From the NCBI RefSeq assembly GCF_001641265.1, contig NW_020167522.1, positions 62,001 to 126,000 of the forward strand: a stretch of DNA of 64,000 nucleotides, read 5' to 3'. Below are positions 37,341 through 45,634 of the stretch, piece after piece. Origin of the DNA: Pseudogymnoascus destructans (lineage: Eukaryota > Ascomycota > Leotiomycetes > Thelebolales > Thelebolaceae). A program made the position numbers and the translations under genes. Each line of letters starts with the position of its first letter. The first letter of the stretch is position 1. Under the pieces are notes generated by a model. It saw only the letters and a program-made list of their open reading frames with translations. It had not been told where the DNA came from and searched no databases.

Positions 37341-37637
37341 TGTCATACTGACATTCGTTGCACTCAGTTTGCTATCAAACTCAAGAGCAAACTTAGAAAT
37401 CTCCTCCTCAAACCTACAAGTCACTATACATATTTTGGCTTATCACACCAACAACAAGAGCAATACTACTCAACGATTGCTACAACCCTCTATGATTCAT
37501 TACACGTCATTGCTCCTTAGTTATTGGGCCGATATTACCACATAGCATATCTCTACAACCCTCTATGATTCATTACATGACATCACTCCTTAGTTACTGG
37601 GCTAATACTACACATGACATATCTCTATCAACTAGAG
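37341..37637 (+). repeat. Inverted copy of the 282-bp LTR-like repeat (partial)
   Basis: Begins TGTCATACTGACATTCG and is nearly identical for about 140 bases to the reverse complement of the 3' ends of the repeats at 38951 and 39234. After GATTGCT it diverges into two short copies of TACAACCCTCTATGATTCAT before regaining the shared end (CATATCTCTATCAACTAGAG). Together with the right-hand copies it forms long terminal inverted repeats around 37.3-39.5 kb. Confidence 0.8.
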
Positions 37638-37640
37638 GCT

Positions 37641-38297
37641 GTAATGTTGGGTGCACCAGATGTGAGAATCTAGCCACCCAAGGAAGGGATGATTTTACTA
37701 AGACAACACACTGTCTTAGGAAACAGAGCCAAAGGGTTGTAGCTTAGACTATTCCACAACGCAGCAATCAGGTGTGTGATGTAGTGAAGTGGTTCAGACA
37801 AGTTGCAACAAATGTTGAGTCTGGGAACTCAGGGGTAAGTCAGAGGTTAACACCTCACTGACTTTTCAGAAACAAGGAGTAACAAGATGAATGCTTGGAA
37901 GCTTGTAAAAGACGTGGAAGTATGTGATAATCGATTTACTGTATTGCCTGCTTGCCCTTTCTTAAGGAAAGGGCAATCCTATTTATGCCAAAGGAGTGTA
38001 GTTCTCTCATTTTCCATGACTTTCCATGACTAACCAGGCTTGGTAAATGTATTAGAAATCAAGTGCGACCCACAACTAGCTTGCTAATCATGTAGTGAAC
38101 GTAAGAGAATCCCATAGAACCATCTCTTGGGTTCCTAGCCTATAGGAAGTGAAAAGGAGGTCCAAGGTCAGAGTACCTATAGATAAATTATGTCATAACT
38201 TAACCAATCTTGTGGGTAACTAAGGAGCGATGACGTGTAATGAATCATAGAGGGTTGTAGAAGCTTCTAGAGCTATCGTTTATGTTCCTAGCCTCTT
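37641..38297. repeat. 657-bp direct repeat, copy 1
   Basis: Begins near GGGTGCACCAGAT and ends GCTATCGTTTATGTTCCTAG. Matches 38299-38953 almost base for base over its length with scattered substitutions. No open frame of note. Its 3' part contains the reverse complement of a TACAACCCTCTATGATTCAT segment seen at 37482-37580. Confidence 0.85.
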
Positions 38298-38298
38298 G

Positions 38299-38953
38299 TA
38301 ATGGTGGGTGCACCAGATATGAGAATCTAGCCACCCAAGGAAGGGATGAATTTACTAAGACAACACACTGTCTTAGGAAACAGAGCCAAAGGGTTGTAGC
38401 TTAGACTATTCCACAACGCAGCAATCAGGTGTATGATGTGGTGAAGTGGTTTAGACAAGTTGCAACAAATGTTGAGTCTGAGAACTCAGGGGTAAGTCAG
38501 AGGTTAGCACCTCACTGACTTTTCAAAAACAGAGAATAACAAGATCAATGCTTGGAAGCTTGGAAAAGACGTAGAAGTATGTGCTAGTCGATTTACTGTA
38601 TTGTCTGCTTGCCCTTTCTTAAGGAAAGGGCAATCCTATTTATGCCAAAGGAGTGTAGTTCTCTCATTTTCCATGACTTTCCATGACTAACCAGGCTTGG
38701 TAAATGTATTAGAAATCAAGTGCGACCCACAACTAGCTTGCTAATCATGTAGTGAATGTAAGAGAATCCCATAGAACCATCTCTTGGGTTCCTAGCCTAT
38801 AGGAAGTGAAAAGGAGGTCCAAGGTCAGAGTACCTATAGACAAATTATGTCATAACTTAACCAATCTTGTGGGTAACTAAGGAGCGATGACGTGTAATGA
38901 ATCATAGAGGGTTGTAGAAGCTTCTAGAGCTATCGTTCATGTTCCTAGGCCTC
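38299..38953. repeat. 657-bp direct repeat, copy 2
   Basis: Second copy of the unit at 37641, head to tail with it. The few differences include single-base changes such as GATTTTAC/GAATTTAC near the start, so the duplication is not brand new but still recent. Confidence 0.85.
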
Positions 38954-39232
38954 TAGTTGGTAGAGATATGCCATGTGGTAGTATTAGCCCACCCCCTTAA
39001 GGAGGAGATTTTCTTAATAACTTGTTCAATGAGTGTCCAAATGATATGCCGTGATGTATGTAGCATAAACAGATGTAGTAGAAGAGTTTGCAGCAATCAT
39101 TGAGTAGTATTGCTTCTGTTGTTGGTGTGATAAGCCAAGATATGTATGGTGACTTGTAGGTTTGAGGAGGAGATTTCTAAGTTTGCTCTTGAGTTTGATA
39201 GCAAACTGAGTGCAACGAATGTCAGTATGACA
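38951..39232 (-). repeat. 282-bp LTR-like repeat, copy A
   Basis: Read on the minus strand it starts TGTCATACTGACATTCG and ends near CTACCAACTAGAG. Tandem with copy B and inverted relative to 37341. The TG start and paired copies suggest LTRs of a retroelement, but I see no target-site duplication, primer site or polyprotein. Confidence 0.7.
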
Positions 39233-39233
39233 C

Positions 39234-39515
39234 CTCTAGTTGGTAGAGATATGCCATGTGGTAGTATTGGCCCACCCCCTTAAGGAGGAGATTTTCTTAA
39301 TAACTTGTTCAATGAGTGTCCAAATGATATGCTGTGATGTATGTAGCATAAACAGATGTAGTAGAAGAGTTTGCAGCAATCGTTGAGTAGTATTGCTTCT
39401 GTTGTTGGTGTGATAAGCCAAGATATGTATGGTGACTTGTAGGTTTGAGGAGGAGATTTCTAAGTTTGCTCTTGAGTTTGATAGCAAACTGAGTGCAACG
39501 AATGTCAGTATGACA
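39234..39515 (-). repeat. 282-bp LTR-like repeat, copy B
   Basis: Directly follows copy A with the same length and near-identical sequence (for example GCCGTGATG versus GCTGTGATG). Ends at 39515 (TCAGTATGACA on the plus strand). Confidence 0.7.
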
Positions 39516-39680
39516 AGTATATAAACATATAGAGATACTCTTATAGAAGAGTATCTAAAGTCCTATCTATTACAATACATGATCACTATCCATGCCACAG
39601 CTCGACTATGTGACACTAGCGCTAGCATGGTACACTCGATTGATGTTGAATTAATTATATTACTAATCTATCTAACTATA

Positions 39681-39722
39681 ACGTGGTTGTACACCGAGTC
39701 GTGAATGTCACCGAGTCGTGAA
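39681..39722 (+). repeat. Left terminal inverted repeat of Fot1/pogo element
   Basis: Starts ACGTGGTTGTACACCGAGTC and matches the right end perfectly in inverse orientation. Internal direct repeats of CACCGAGTCGTGAA. Confidence 0.95.
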
Positions 39723-39778
39723 CTTTTCCCTACTTAGCTACCTACGAACTTCAACATGCGTTTCCTCCACAACTACCA

Positions 39779-41434
39779 ATGGAAATCCAAACCCAAGAAG
39801 CGCGAATCATTCTAGCTATTGAGGCTCTTCAAACATGTAAATCGCTTAATCGCAGGTCTGCATCAATACTATATAAAGTGCCTTATTCTATGCTTACTGA
39901 TAGAATGGCCGGCCGACCTTCTCGACGCGAAACCAAAGCCAATAGTCATAAATTGACTGAGCTAGAAGAGGAAGTGATTATTCGAAATATATTGGATATG
40001 GATGCAAGAGGATTTGCACCTCAGCCTGCTAGTGTGGAGGATATGGCAAATTATATCCTTGAATCGTGTGGGGGAAAGCACGTTGGGACGCGGTGGGCAT
40101 ATCGATTTATACAACGCCGCCCCGAGTTAAAGACGCGTTTTAATCACGTTTATGACTTTCAAAGAGCCTTGTGCGAAGATCCTGAGCTTATTGGAGCGTG
40201 GTTTCAACTTGTGCAGAACATGAGAGCAAAGTACGGCATCCAAGACTGCGATTTCTACAACTTTGACGAGACGGGCTTCATGATGGGCGTTATTAGCTCA
40301 GCTTTAGTTGTTACGCGCGCCGATCGACGTGGCAGAGGCAAGGCAGTTCAGCCTGGCAATCGGGAATGGGCTACAGCAATTGTTTGTGTGAATGCTGAAG
40401 GCGGGAGTATCCCTCCGTTTTTAGTAGTTCAAGGGAAATGTCACCTTTCAAGTTGGTATACTGAAGGCGGCCTTCCTCACAATTGGGTAATTAAACCAAC
40501 AAGCAATGGATGGACCAACAACGAGACAGGTCTAGAATGGCTTCATCATTTCGATAAACATACTTGCAGTCGTGCAAAAGGACCATATCGGATGTTGGTT
40601 TTAGACGGGCATGAAAGTCACGAATCAGCTGCGTTTCAGGAATATTGCAAAGCAAACAACATCATAACTCTCTGTCTACCTCCTCACTCGTCTCACCTAA
40701 CTCAGCCACTTGATGTTGGGTGCTTTAGTGTTCTTAAACGCATGTATGGGCATCAAATTGAGACCTTTATTAAGGCTCATATAAACCATATTACAAAGGT
40801 TGAGTTTTTTATAGCTTTCCACACAGCTTATAACCAGTCAATAACAACTCAAAACGCCAAAGCTGGATTTCGCGGAGCTGGTTTAGTGCCCTTTGATCCG
40901 CAAGTAATCATTTCAAAGCTAGACGTCAAGTTGCGGACTCCTACACCTACAGGACCCCCCTCTATAGACGCTGATCCTTGGGTTTCTCAAACGCCTCGCA
41001 ACCCAATAGATGCTCTCTCACAGACTACTCTAGTTAAAAATCGCATTGCACGGCACCAAGGAAGCTCGCCAACCCCCATTTTTGCTACTGTTACTGCATT
41101 AGCTAAAGGGACAGAGATTTTGGCACATGAAATGACTTTATTGTCAGCTGAAGTCCGCACCCTTCGAGCAGCAAACGAAGCTCTTAGCAAACGCCGGAGG
41201 GCTAAAAAGTCTCGTGTCCGTCAAGGGTGTGCACTTTCTGTAGGGGATGCACATGATGATTTGCCCCAAAGGGCAGTTACGGAGCAAATAAATCGCGAGA
41301 AGCGCTCTGGAGGGGTTGGTAGGAATGAGGGGCAACCAGGTGTACGACATTGTGGCACTTGCAGGGGGGCTGGCCATAATGTACGAACTTGTCAGGAGGT
41401 CATAGAAGTACTTAGCTCATCAGATTCTGAATAG
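39779..41434 (+). CDS. Fot1/pogo transposase (DDE_1), intact
   Basis: 551 aa without introns. N-terminal helix-turn-helix of the psq kind (about residues 1-50, with TCKSLNRRSASILYKVPYSML), then a CENP-B/Tc5-type DNA-binding domain (about 55-125; GTRWAYRFIQRRPEL). The catalytic triad is complete: D163 in NFDETGF, D276 in LDGHESH and D312 in QPLDVGCF, giving exactly DD35D as in Fot1/pogo. A leucine/arginine-rich helix (about 455-480) precedes a CCHC zinc knuckle near the C-terminus, CGTCRGAGHNVRTC. Acts in the nucleus on the element's own ends. The start at 39779 lies 57 bases inside the left inverted repeat. Confidence 0.95.
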   Translation: MEIQTQEARIILAIEALQTCKSLNRRSASILYKVPYSMLTDRMAGRPSRRETKANSHKLTELEEEVIIRNILDMDARGFAPQPASVEDMANYILESCGGKHVGTRWAYRFIQRRPELKTRFNHVYDFQRALCEDPELIGAWFQLVQNMRAKYGIQDCDFYNFDETGFMMGVISSALVVTRADRRGRGKAVQPGNREWATAIVCVNAEGGSIPPFLVVQGKCHLSSWYTEGGLPHNWVIKPTSNGWTNNETGLEWLHHFDKHTCSRAKGPYRMLVLDGHESHESAAFQEYCKANNIITLCLPPHSSHLTQPLDVGCFSVLKRMYGHQIETFIKAHINHITKVEFFIAFHTAYNQSITTQNAKAGFRGAGLVPFDPQVIISKLDVKLRTPTPTGPPSIDADPWVSQTPRNPIDALSQTTLVKNRIARHQGSSPTPIFATVTALAKGTEILAHEMTLLSAEVRTLRAANEALSKRRRAKKSRVRQGCALSVGDAHDDLPQRAVTEQINREKRSGGVGRNEGQPGVRHCGTCRGAGHNVRTCQEVIEVLSSSDSE

Positions 41435-41497
41435 TTTTAGTTTTAATACATGTTGTGGTTGTTTAATTATACCTTACAGTGGTGGGTATAAAAAAGT

Positions 41498-41539
41498 TTC
41501 ACGACTCGGTGACATTCACGACTCGGTGTACAACCACGT
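41498..41539 (-). repeat. Right terminal inverted repeat of Fot1/pogo element
   Basis: Perfect inverse match to 39681-39722; followed by TA. Confidence 0.95.
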
Positions 41540-41564
41540 TATACAGTAATTCAAAGCTAGCCAC

Positions 41565-41766
41565 TGTTACGATCGCAGCTCACAGCTGCTAGCAACTATG
41601 GGAACAGGCAGCTATGGTAGCTACTAAGGTTATAAGGGATCGCTAAGCGAACAGCTGTATATAATAAGGGATAGCCTTACCTTCCTTCCTTTCTTCTTCT
41701 CTCTTTAGATTCAATCTAGCTTACTTTACCCAGACTGGTACCATGGCCTCCGTGACCATCATAACA
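41565..41766. mobile_element. Solo LTR with 5-bp target duplication
   Basis: 202 bases starting TGTTACGATCGC and ending ATCATAACA, so the ends form the TGTTA..TAACA inversion of retroviral-type LTRs. The flanks are the same pentamer GCCAC on both sides (41560-41564 and 41767-41771), a direct sign of integration. No internal retroelement sequence remains, so it is a solo LTR left by recombination. It lies 186 bp upstream of a tRNA gene. Whether it belongs to a gypsy or copia element cannot be told. Confidence 0.85.
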
Positions 41767-41952
41767 GCCACAGCTAAACAGAAATCTGTCTAGCCGTAAC
41801 CAGCTTTTGGCACTTAATTGCCAAAAGCGAACAATTCTTTGTCGTTTAGAACAGGGTTAAATCACCGGCGGCTTACCAGCCCGCCCTCATGCCATCTTCC
41901 ACTTCACACTTCAACCCCGATATCCCCAATCCACCCAAATCCACCCAAACCT

Positions 41953-42062
41953 GCCGCTATGGCGCAGTGGTAACGCGTCGCACTTGTACCATTTGGACAG
42001 AACAAAACTGTCTTTCATGTCGTGAAATGCGAAGATCCCTAGTTCAATTCTGGGTGGCGGCA
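41953..42062 (+). tRNA. tRNA-Thr(UGU) with intron
   Basis: Mature ends GCCGCTA and TGGCGGC pair over seven bases. Anticodon stem TCGCA/TGCGA is perfect, loop CTTGTAA gives anticodon TGT (threonine). T-arm CCTAG-TTCAATT-CTGGG pairs fully. A 38-nt intron (41989-42026) sits after position 37, the canonical site, and contains a GACAG/CTGTC hairpin. A T-rich stretch for Pol III termination follows at about 42069. The D stem has three good pairs. Confidence 0.92.
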
Positions 42063-42920
42063 CGTGACTTTATTTTTCTACGTTTTTACGTTTTTACGTT
42101 TTTGCTGGTACGATGAGCATTTCGCTGACTCGAGTGATTAGTATGTGCTTTCATAATCTTTTACGTAATCTCCAATACGAGCCTTACTCGACCAGGTCTA
42201 GCGTACGTGCAAGTCATCAACAGATCGGATCGTGAAACAGATCGATTTTATCAACGATTCAGAACCACTTACGCGTCGTCCTCGTCCTCGTCCGTACCTA
42301 CTTACATACTTACATACTTGACGACTCATGTCCATTTTTGCCTTCAACTCTCGTTATTCCCTTTCAATCACTGCTGTGAACAACTGAGACCACTGTCTCG
42401 GCCAATTTCGGCATACGTGGAGATCAAATGGGGCAACTGCATATGTGAGAACGGCCACAGGTGGAACCTCAACTCCCCCCCTCCATCCATCCAACGCCCT
42501 CTACGGCCCTCCTCCCTTCTATCCATCCAACGCCCTCTACGGCCCTCCTCCAGCCTTTCAACGAAGACGGGGGTCTCACATCCCCACCCACCGAATCAAA
42601 AGCGGCAAAAGCAACCCCAAGCGGACCCAACCCTCCTCGCCATGACGCGCACCCACAGCTCTCGGGTGCTAGCGCTGCAGGGTGGCACGATGCAGCCGCG
42701 GTCGTACGGCCCCGAGCAGAGCTTTTCGAAACTCGACCCGGCGCCCCCGGTCACCATCCTGACATCGCACACCACACAATCCGGTGACACAAGTTATAAA
42801 TAACAACGAGAGAGATTACAACCTACAATCGCTCTTGAATTCGCATATCGAAGTCGTCTTGCAACCACACTTCTGACCACGTACGCTCGTTTTTTTTAAA
42901 GCACACGCGATACCGACAAG
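42063..42920. other. Upstream region of the Ala/Pro-rich gene with a 33-bp tandem repeat
   Basis: No supported gene. Two tandem copies of a CCATCCAACGCCCTCTACGG unit occur at about 42486 and 42519. A short frame starting at ATG 42642 (MTRTHSSRVLALQGG) could be an upstream ORF in the leader of the next gene, but is not convincing as a protein. Confidence 0.4.
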
Positions 42921-43976
42921 ATGGCTGGAAAGGGAAAGAAGGGAAAGTCGAAGGGCGGAAACAAGCCCAAGGCTGCGTCCCAGGCTCCCAAGCAGACCCC
43001 TGCCGTTGAGGCTGTGGAGAAGGAGGAGGCACCAGTTCCTGCTGCCGAGAAGCTGCGGAAGGAGGAGCCAGTTGTCGCTGAGACGAAGAAGGAGGAGCCA
43101 ATTGTCGCTGCTGAGAAGCAGAGGGAAGCGCCAATTGTCGCCGAGAAGCAGAGGGATGCGCCAATTGCCGCTGAGAAGCAACAAAAGGAAGCTCCTCTAC
43201 CTGCTGCCGTAGGCGCACAGAAGGATGATGTGTCTGCCCCCGCCGCTGAATCGAAGCAAGCTCCCACCATCGGAGGCGCAAGCGCTGCCGCTCTCGCTGC
43301 TGGTATTGCGTCTACTAAGAGCGATCTGCTAGCGAACAACAACCCCTTCATCGCTGCACCCACAAAGGAGGCCAATCCCTTCGACAGCCCTGCCGTCGCT
43401 GCGCCTGTTAAGGAAACCCCAGCACCAGCAACCAAGACCGAAGCATTCAAAGACGTCCCCATCCAATCCAAGGAGACAGCGCCAGCTCCCAAGGTCCAGC
43501 AGCCAGAGGTCGCCGTGCCCGCGCACGCGACTCCACCTGCCAGCACAAACCCCTACACGCAGCCTCTCAAGACCAGCAACGAAGCCGTTGCCCAAGCCGA
43601 AGCCGCCGACGGATTCGAGGCCGCTCCATTAGCAAAGCCCACCGCCGTCGAGAACCTAGAGCGCGCCCGGGACAAAATATCCCAATCCCCCGCCCCGACG
43701 CCCCTAGCCGCGCCATCCGAGCACGTCACGGAAACAATCCCCTACCAGCCCCCCGCGCCCGCCGCCGGTGTCCCGCAACAGACCACCACAGCCGCCCCAA
43801 GCCCCGCGCAGGATACCACCACGACCACCGGCACTGCAGGCACCGCAGGAGTGCGTTCCCCGTCCCCGTCCCCCGCCCCCCGCCCCGCCTCCGCCACGCC
43901 GCTCACCGAACTGAAACTGATTCAGACCTCAGCGTCCGACGCCGAGCCCAAGTCCGGCTGCTGCGTCGTCCAGTAA
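42921..43976 (+). CDS. Disordered Ala/Pro/Lys-rich protein with possible CaaX end
   Basis: 351 aa, no known family. Starts MAGKGKKGKSKGG, a basic tail. Residues about 30-100 hold degenerate repeats built on EK-R-EAPIVA. The rest is Ala/Pro-rich with two NPF-like spots (NNPFIAAP, ANPFDSPA) that could bind EH domains. It ends SGCCVVQ; CVVQ fits a CaaX prenylation box and the preceding Cys could be palmitoylated, so membrane tethering is possible. However, sequence behind the stop reads as protein in another frame (see 43933-44950), so the C-terminus is uncertain. An 82-nt alternative intron 43851-43932 would join the two in phase. No breaks within the frame. Confidence 0.65.
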   Translation: MAGKGKKGKSKGGNKPKAASQAPKQTPAVEAVEKEEAPVPAAEKLRKEEPVVAETKKEEPIVAAEKQREAPIVAEKQRDAPIAAEKQQKEAPLPAAVGAQKDDVSAPAAESKQAPTIGGASAAALAAGIASTKSDLLANNNPFIAAPTKEANPFDSPAVAAPVKETPAPATKTEAFKDVPIQSKETAPAPKVQQPEVAVPAHATPPASTNPYTQPLKTSNEAVAQAEAADGFEAAPLAKPTAVENLERARDKISQSPAPTPLAAPSEHVTETIPYQPPAPAAGVPQQTTTAAPSPAQDTTTTTGTAGTAGVRSPSPSPAPRPASATPLTELKLIQTSASDAEPKSGCCVVQ

Positions 43977-44950
43977 GGCAGCCCGCGGGGCGCCCGATTC
44001 CGCGAAGCCGAAGCGCACCCCGTCGCGGAAGGAGAGCGAGGCTAATGAGTTCTGGCCGGCTATGTACACGTCTTCGCCCCGCCCCGCTGAGGTGGAGGGT
44101 GAGGTGGAGAGTAGGACTCAAACTCAGAATCTGACTCGGACAACATCTGCGCCTTCCACCCGCGCCCCTGCCCTCGCATCACCAGCACACATCCCATCCC
44201 CCCTTCCCACCCACCCCACCACCGCCACATCCCCCACCCCACCTCCTCCCCTCTGCAGCCCCTCCCCCCGCTCCCAAGGCCGCCCGACCTCCCCGCCCCC
44301 CCTCGGAAACGCCTTCCCCCTCGCCCCCCCCGCCCGAACATCCGCCCCGCGCTCTGCAGCAGACAGCACAGACCCCGGTTATCTCCCCGCCGAAGACACG
44401 GTGGATGGGTTCATCAACCCCTGGAGTCGGGCTGCGCGGCTAAACAGCGTTAAGTCACCTGCCGCTAGTACTGCTGTTAGCACCGTCAAGTCCCCCGCTA
44501 CTAGCACGGCGGCTGTCAGCACGGCGCCATCAAACCCCTTCGCCACCCCCGCCGTCCGCAGCACCAGCAAAGCCCTTCCCGCGCGCCCCAACCCACCCCG
44601 CCGAGAAACCCATCAACACCGGCCCCAACCGGGAGAAAAACCCGTTCTTCCCCCCCTCCGCCCCGTCATCTACTGATGGCGAGACATGCTCCACCCATTC
44701 CAAGATTCCGAGGAAGCCGGCGCCGAAGAAGGTGCCAAGGCTGGATGGGATGGAGGATGTTAGGTTGGAGGAGTTGCCGGTTGGGGCGCCGGGTGGACGG
44801 GGGGTGAGGACGCCGGGGAGGTTTCCGAGTTTGGAGGTTAGGGCGCCGTGGAGGATGAGGGTTAGGAATTGGGCGAGGGGTAGAGGGAGGGGGAGGGTTG
44901 TTGCGTGGGGTGTTGGGGGGTGGTTGTGGTGGGGTTGGTTGTTGGGTTAG
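43933..44950 (+). pseudogene. Coding-like sequence following the Ala/Pro-rich gene, frame-broken
   Basis: Protein-like text continues past the stop at 43976 in the +1 frame (SAKPKRTPSRKESEANEFWP, later DPGYLPAEDTVDGFINPWSR) to about 44590, then switches frame to PINTGPNREKNPFFPPSAPS and KIPRKPAPKKVPRLDGMEDV, ending in a Gly/Trp/Arg-rich run at 44950. No GT..AG pair repairs the second frame change, so a single-base indel or sequencing error near 44590 is likely. It may be the 3' part of the preceding gene or a separate decayed gene. Family unknown. Confidence 0.4.
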
Positions 44951-45634
44951 CGGTGGGGTTGGGGAGGAGGTAGTGTGGTGAGGTGGTGATGGTGGTGGTG
45001 GTTGTGGTTGTTGTAAGAGTTTTGGGTTTGGGTAATGATGATATGTACATGGTTTGGGGACGGTGTCTTGGGCTTTCGTGGGACGGAATCGGGGGCATGG
45101 AATTGGATACTGGATGGATGGAGATGGATGGAGATGGTGTTTTAAGTTTTGTTACTGTATTGTAATTCTATGTATGGTACTCTCATTTCTAATTTCTCAT
45201 TTCTCATTTCTCATTTAATCAATATACCTCCTCCTGTCTGATGATCTGATTAGATACTGGGCCGTCCAATTGCGTCGTTGGATGCTCGTGTGTGGGTGTG
45301 ACTGACGGGATTTTGGGTCTTGCGCTAGTGTGGTGTGCTGGTTGGCCACTAAAACCTTGGGAAGGGAAGGATCTGATAAGCGATGTAGGGGATGTAGGGG
45401 ATGAAGGGGATGAAGGGGATGAACCACCACACAAAAACAGCGTGGGCGTATGAGGGCATCCCGTCCTCCCCGTCATGCTCGTCCTCGTCCTTCTTGTCTT
45501 GTTTGTTGTCGTTCGTCCTCTTAATCACTCTCTCCCTCTCCCCCTTCCTTCTCACGCTCCGTGACACCTCGCCGTCGCACCTAGGTCTCACTATACCTGC
45601 CCCACCCCGTGCAACAACCACCCCGTCATCAGCC
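44951..45634. other. Spacer upstream of siderophore transporter
   Basis: 684 bases: GT/TGG-rich stretch (44951-45030), repeats of ATTTCTC (45185-45215), and tandem GATGTAGGG/GATGAAGGG units (45383-45420), then a pyrimidine-rich leader. No gene supported. GATA-type sites for iron regulation (HGATAR) could be sought here, but I saw no clear cluster. Confidence 0.35.

Larger units (their letters stand above)
39681..41539 (+). mobile_element. Fot1/pogo-type DNA transposon, apparently complete
   Basis: 1,859-bp element with perfect 42-bp terminal inverted repeats at 39681-39722 and 41498-41539. The element is flanked on both sides by TA, the Tc1/mariner target duplication. Each inverted repeat contains two copies of CACCGAGTCGTGAA, 17 bp apart, likely transposase-binding sites. 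One uninterrupted transposase gene lies inside. With no frame lesions and identical ends it looks recently active. Confidence 0.95.
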
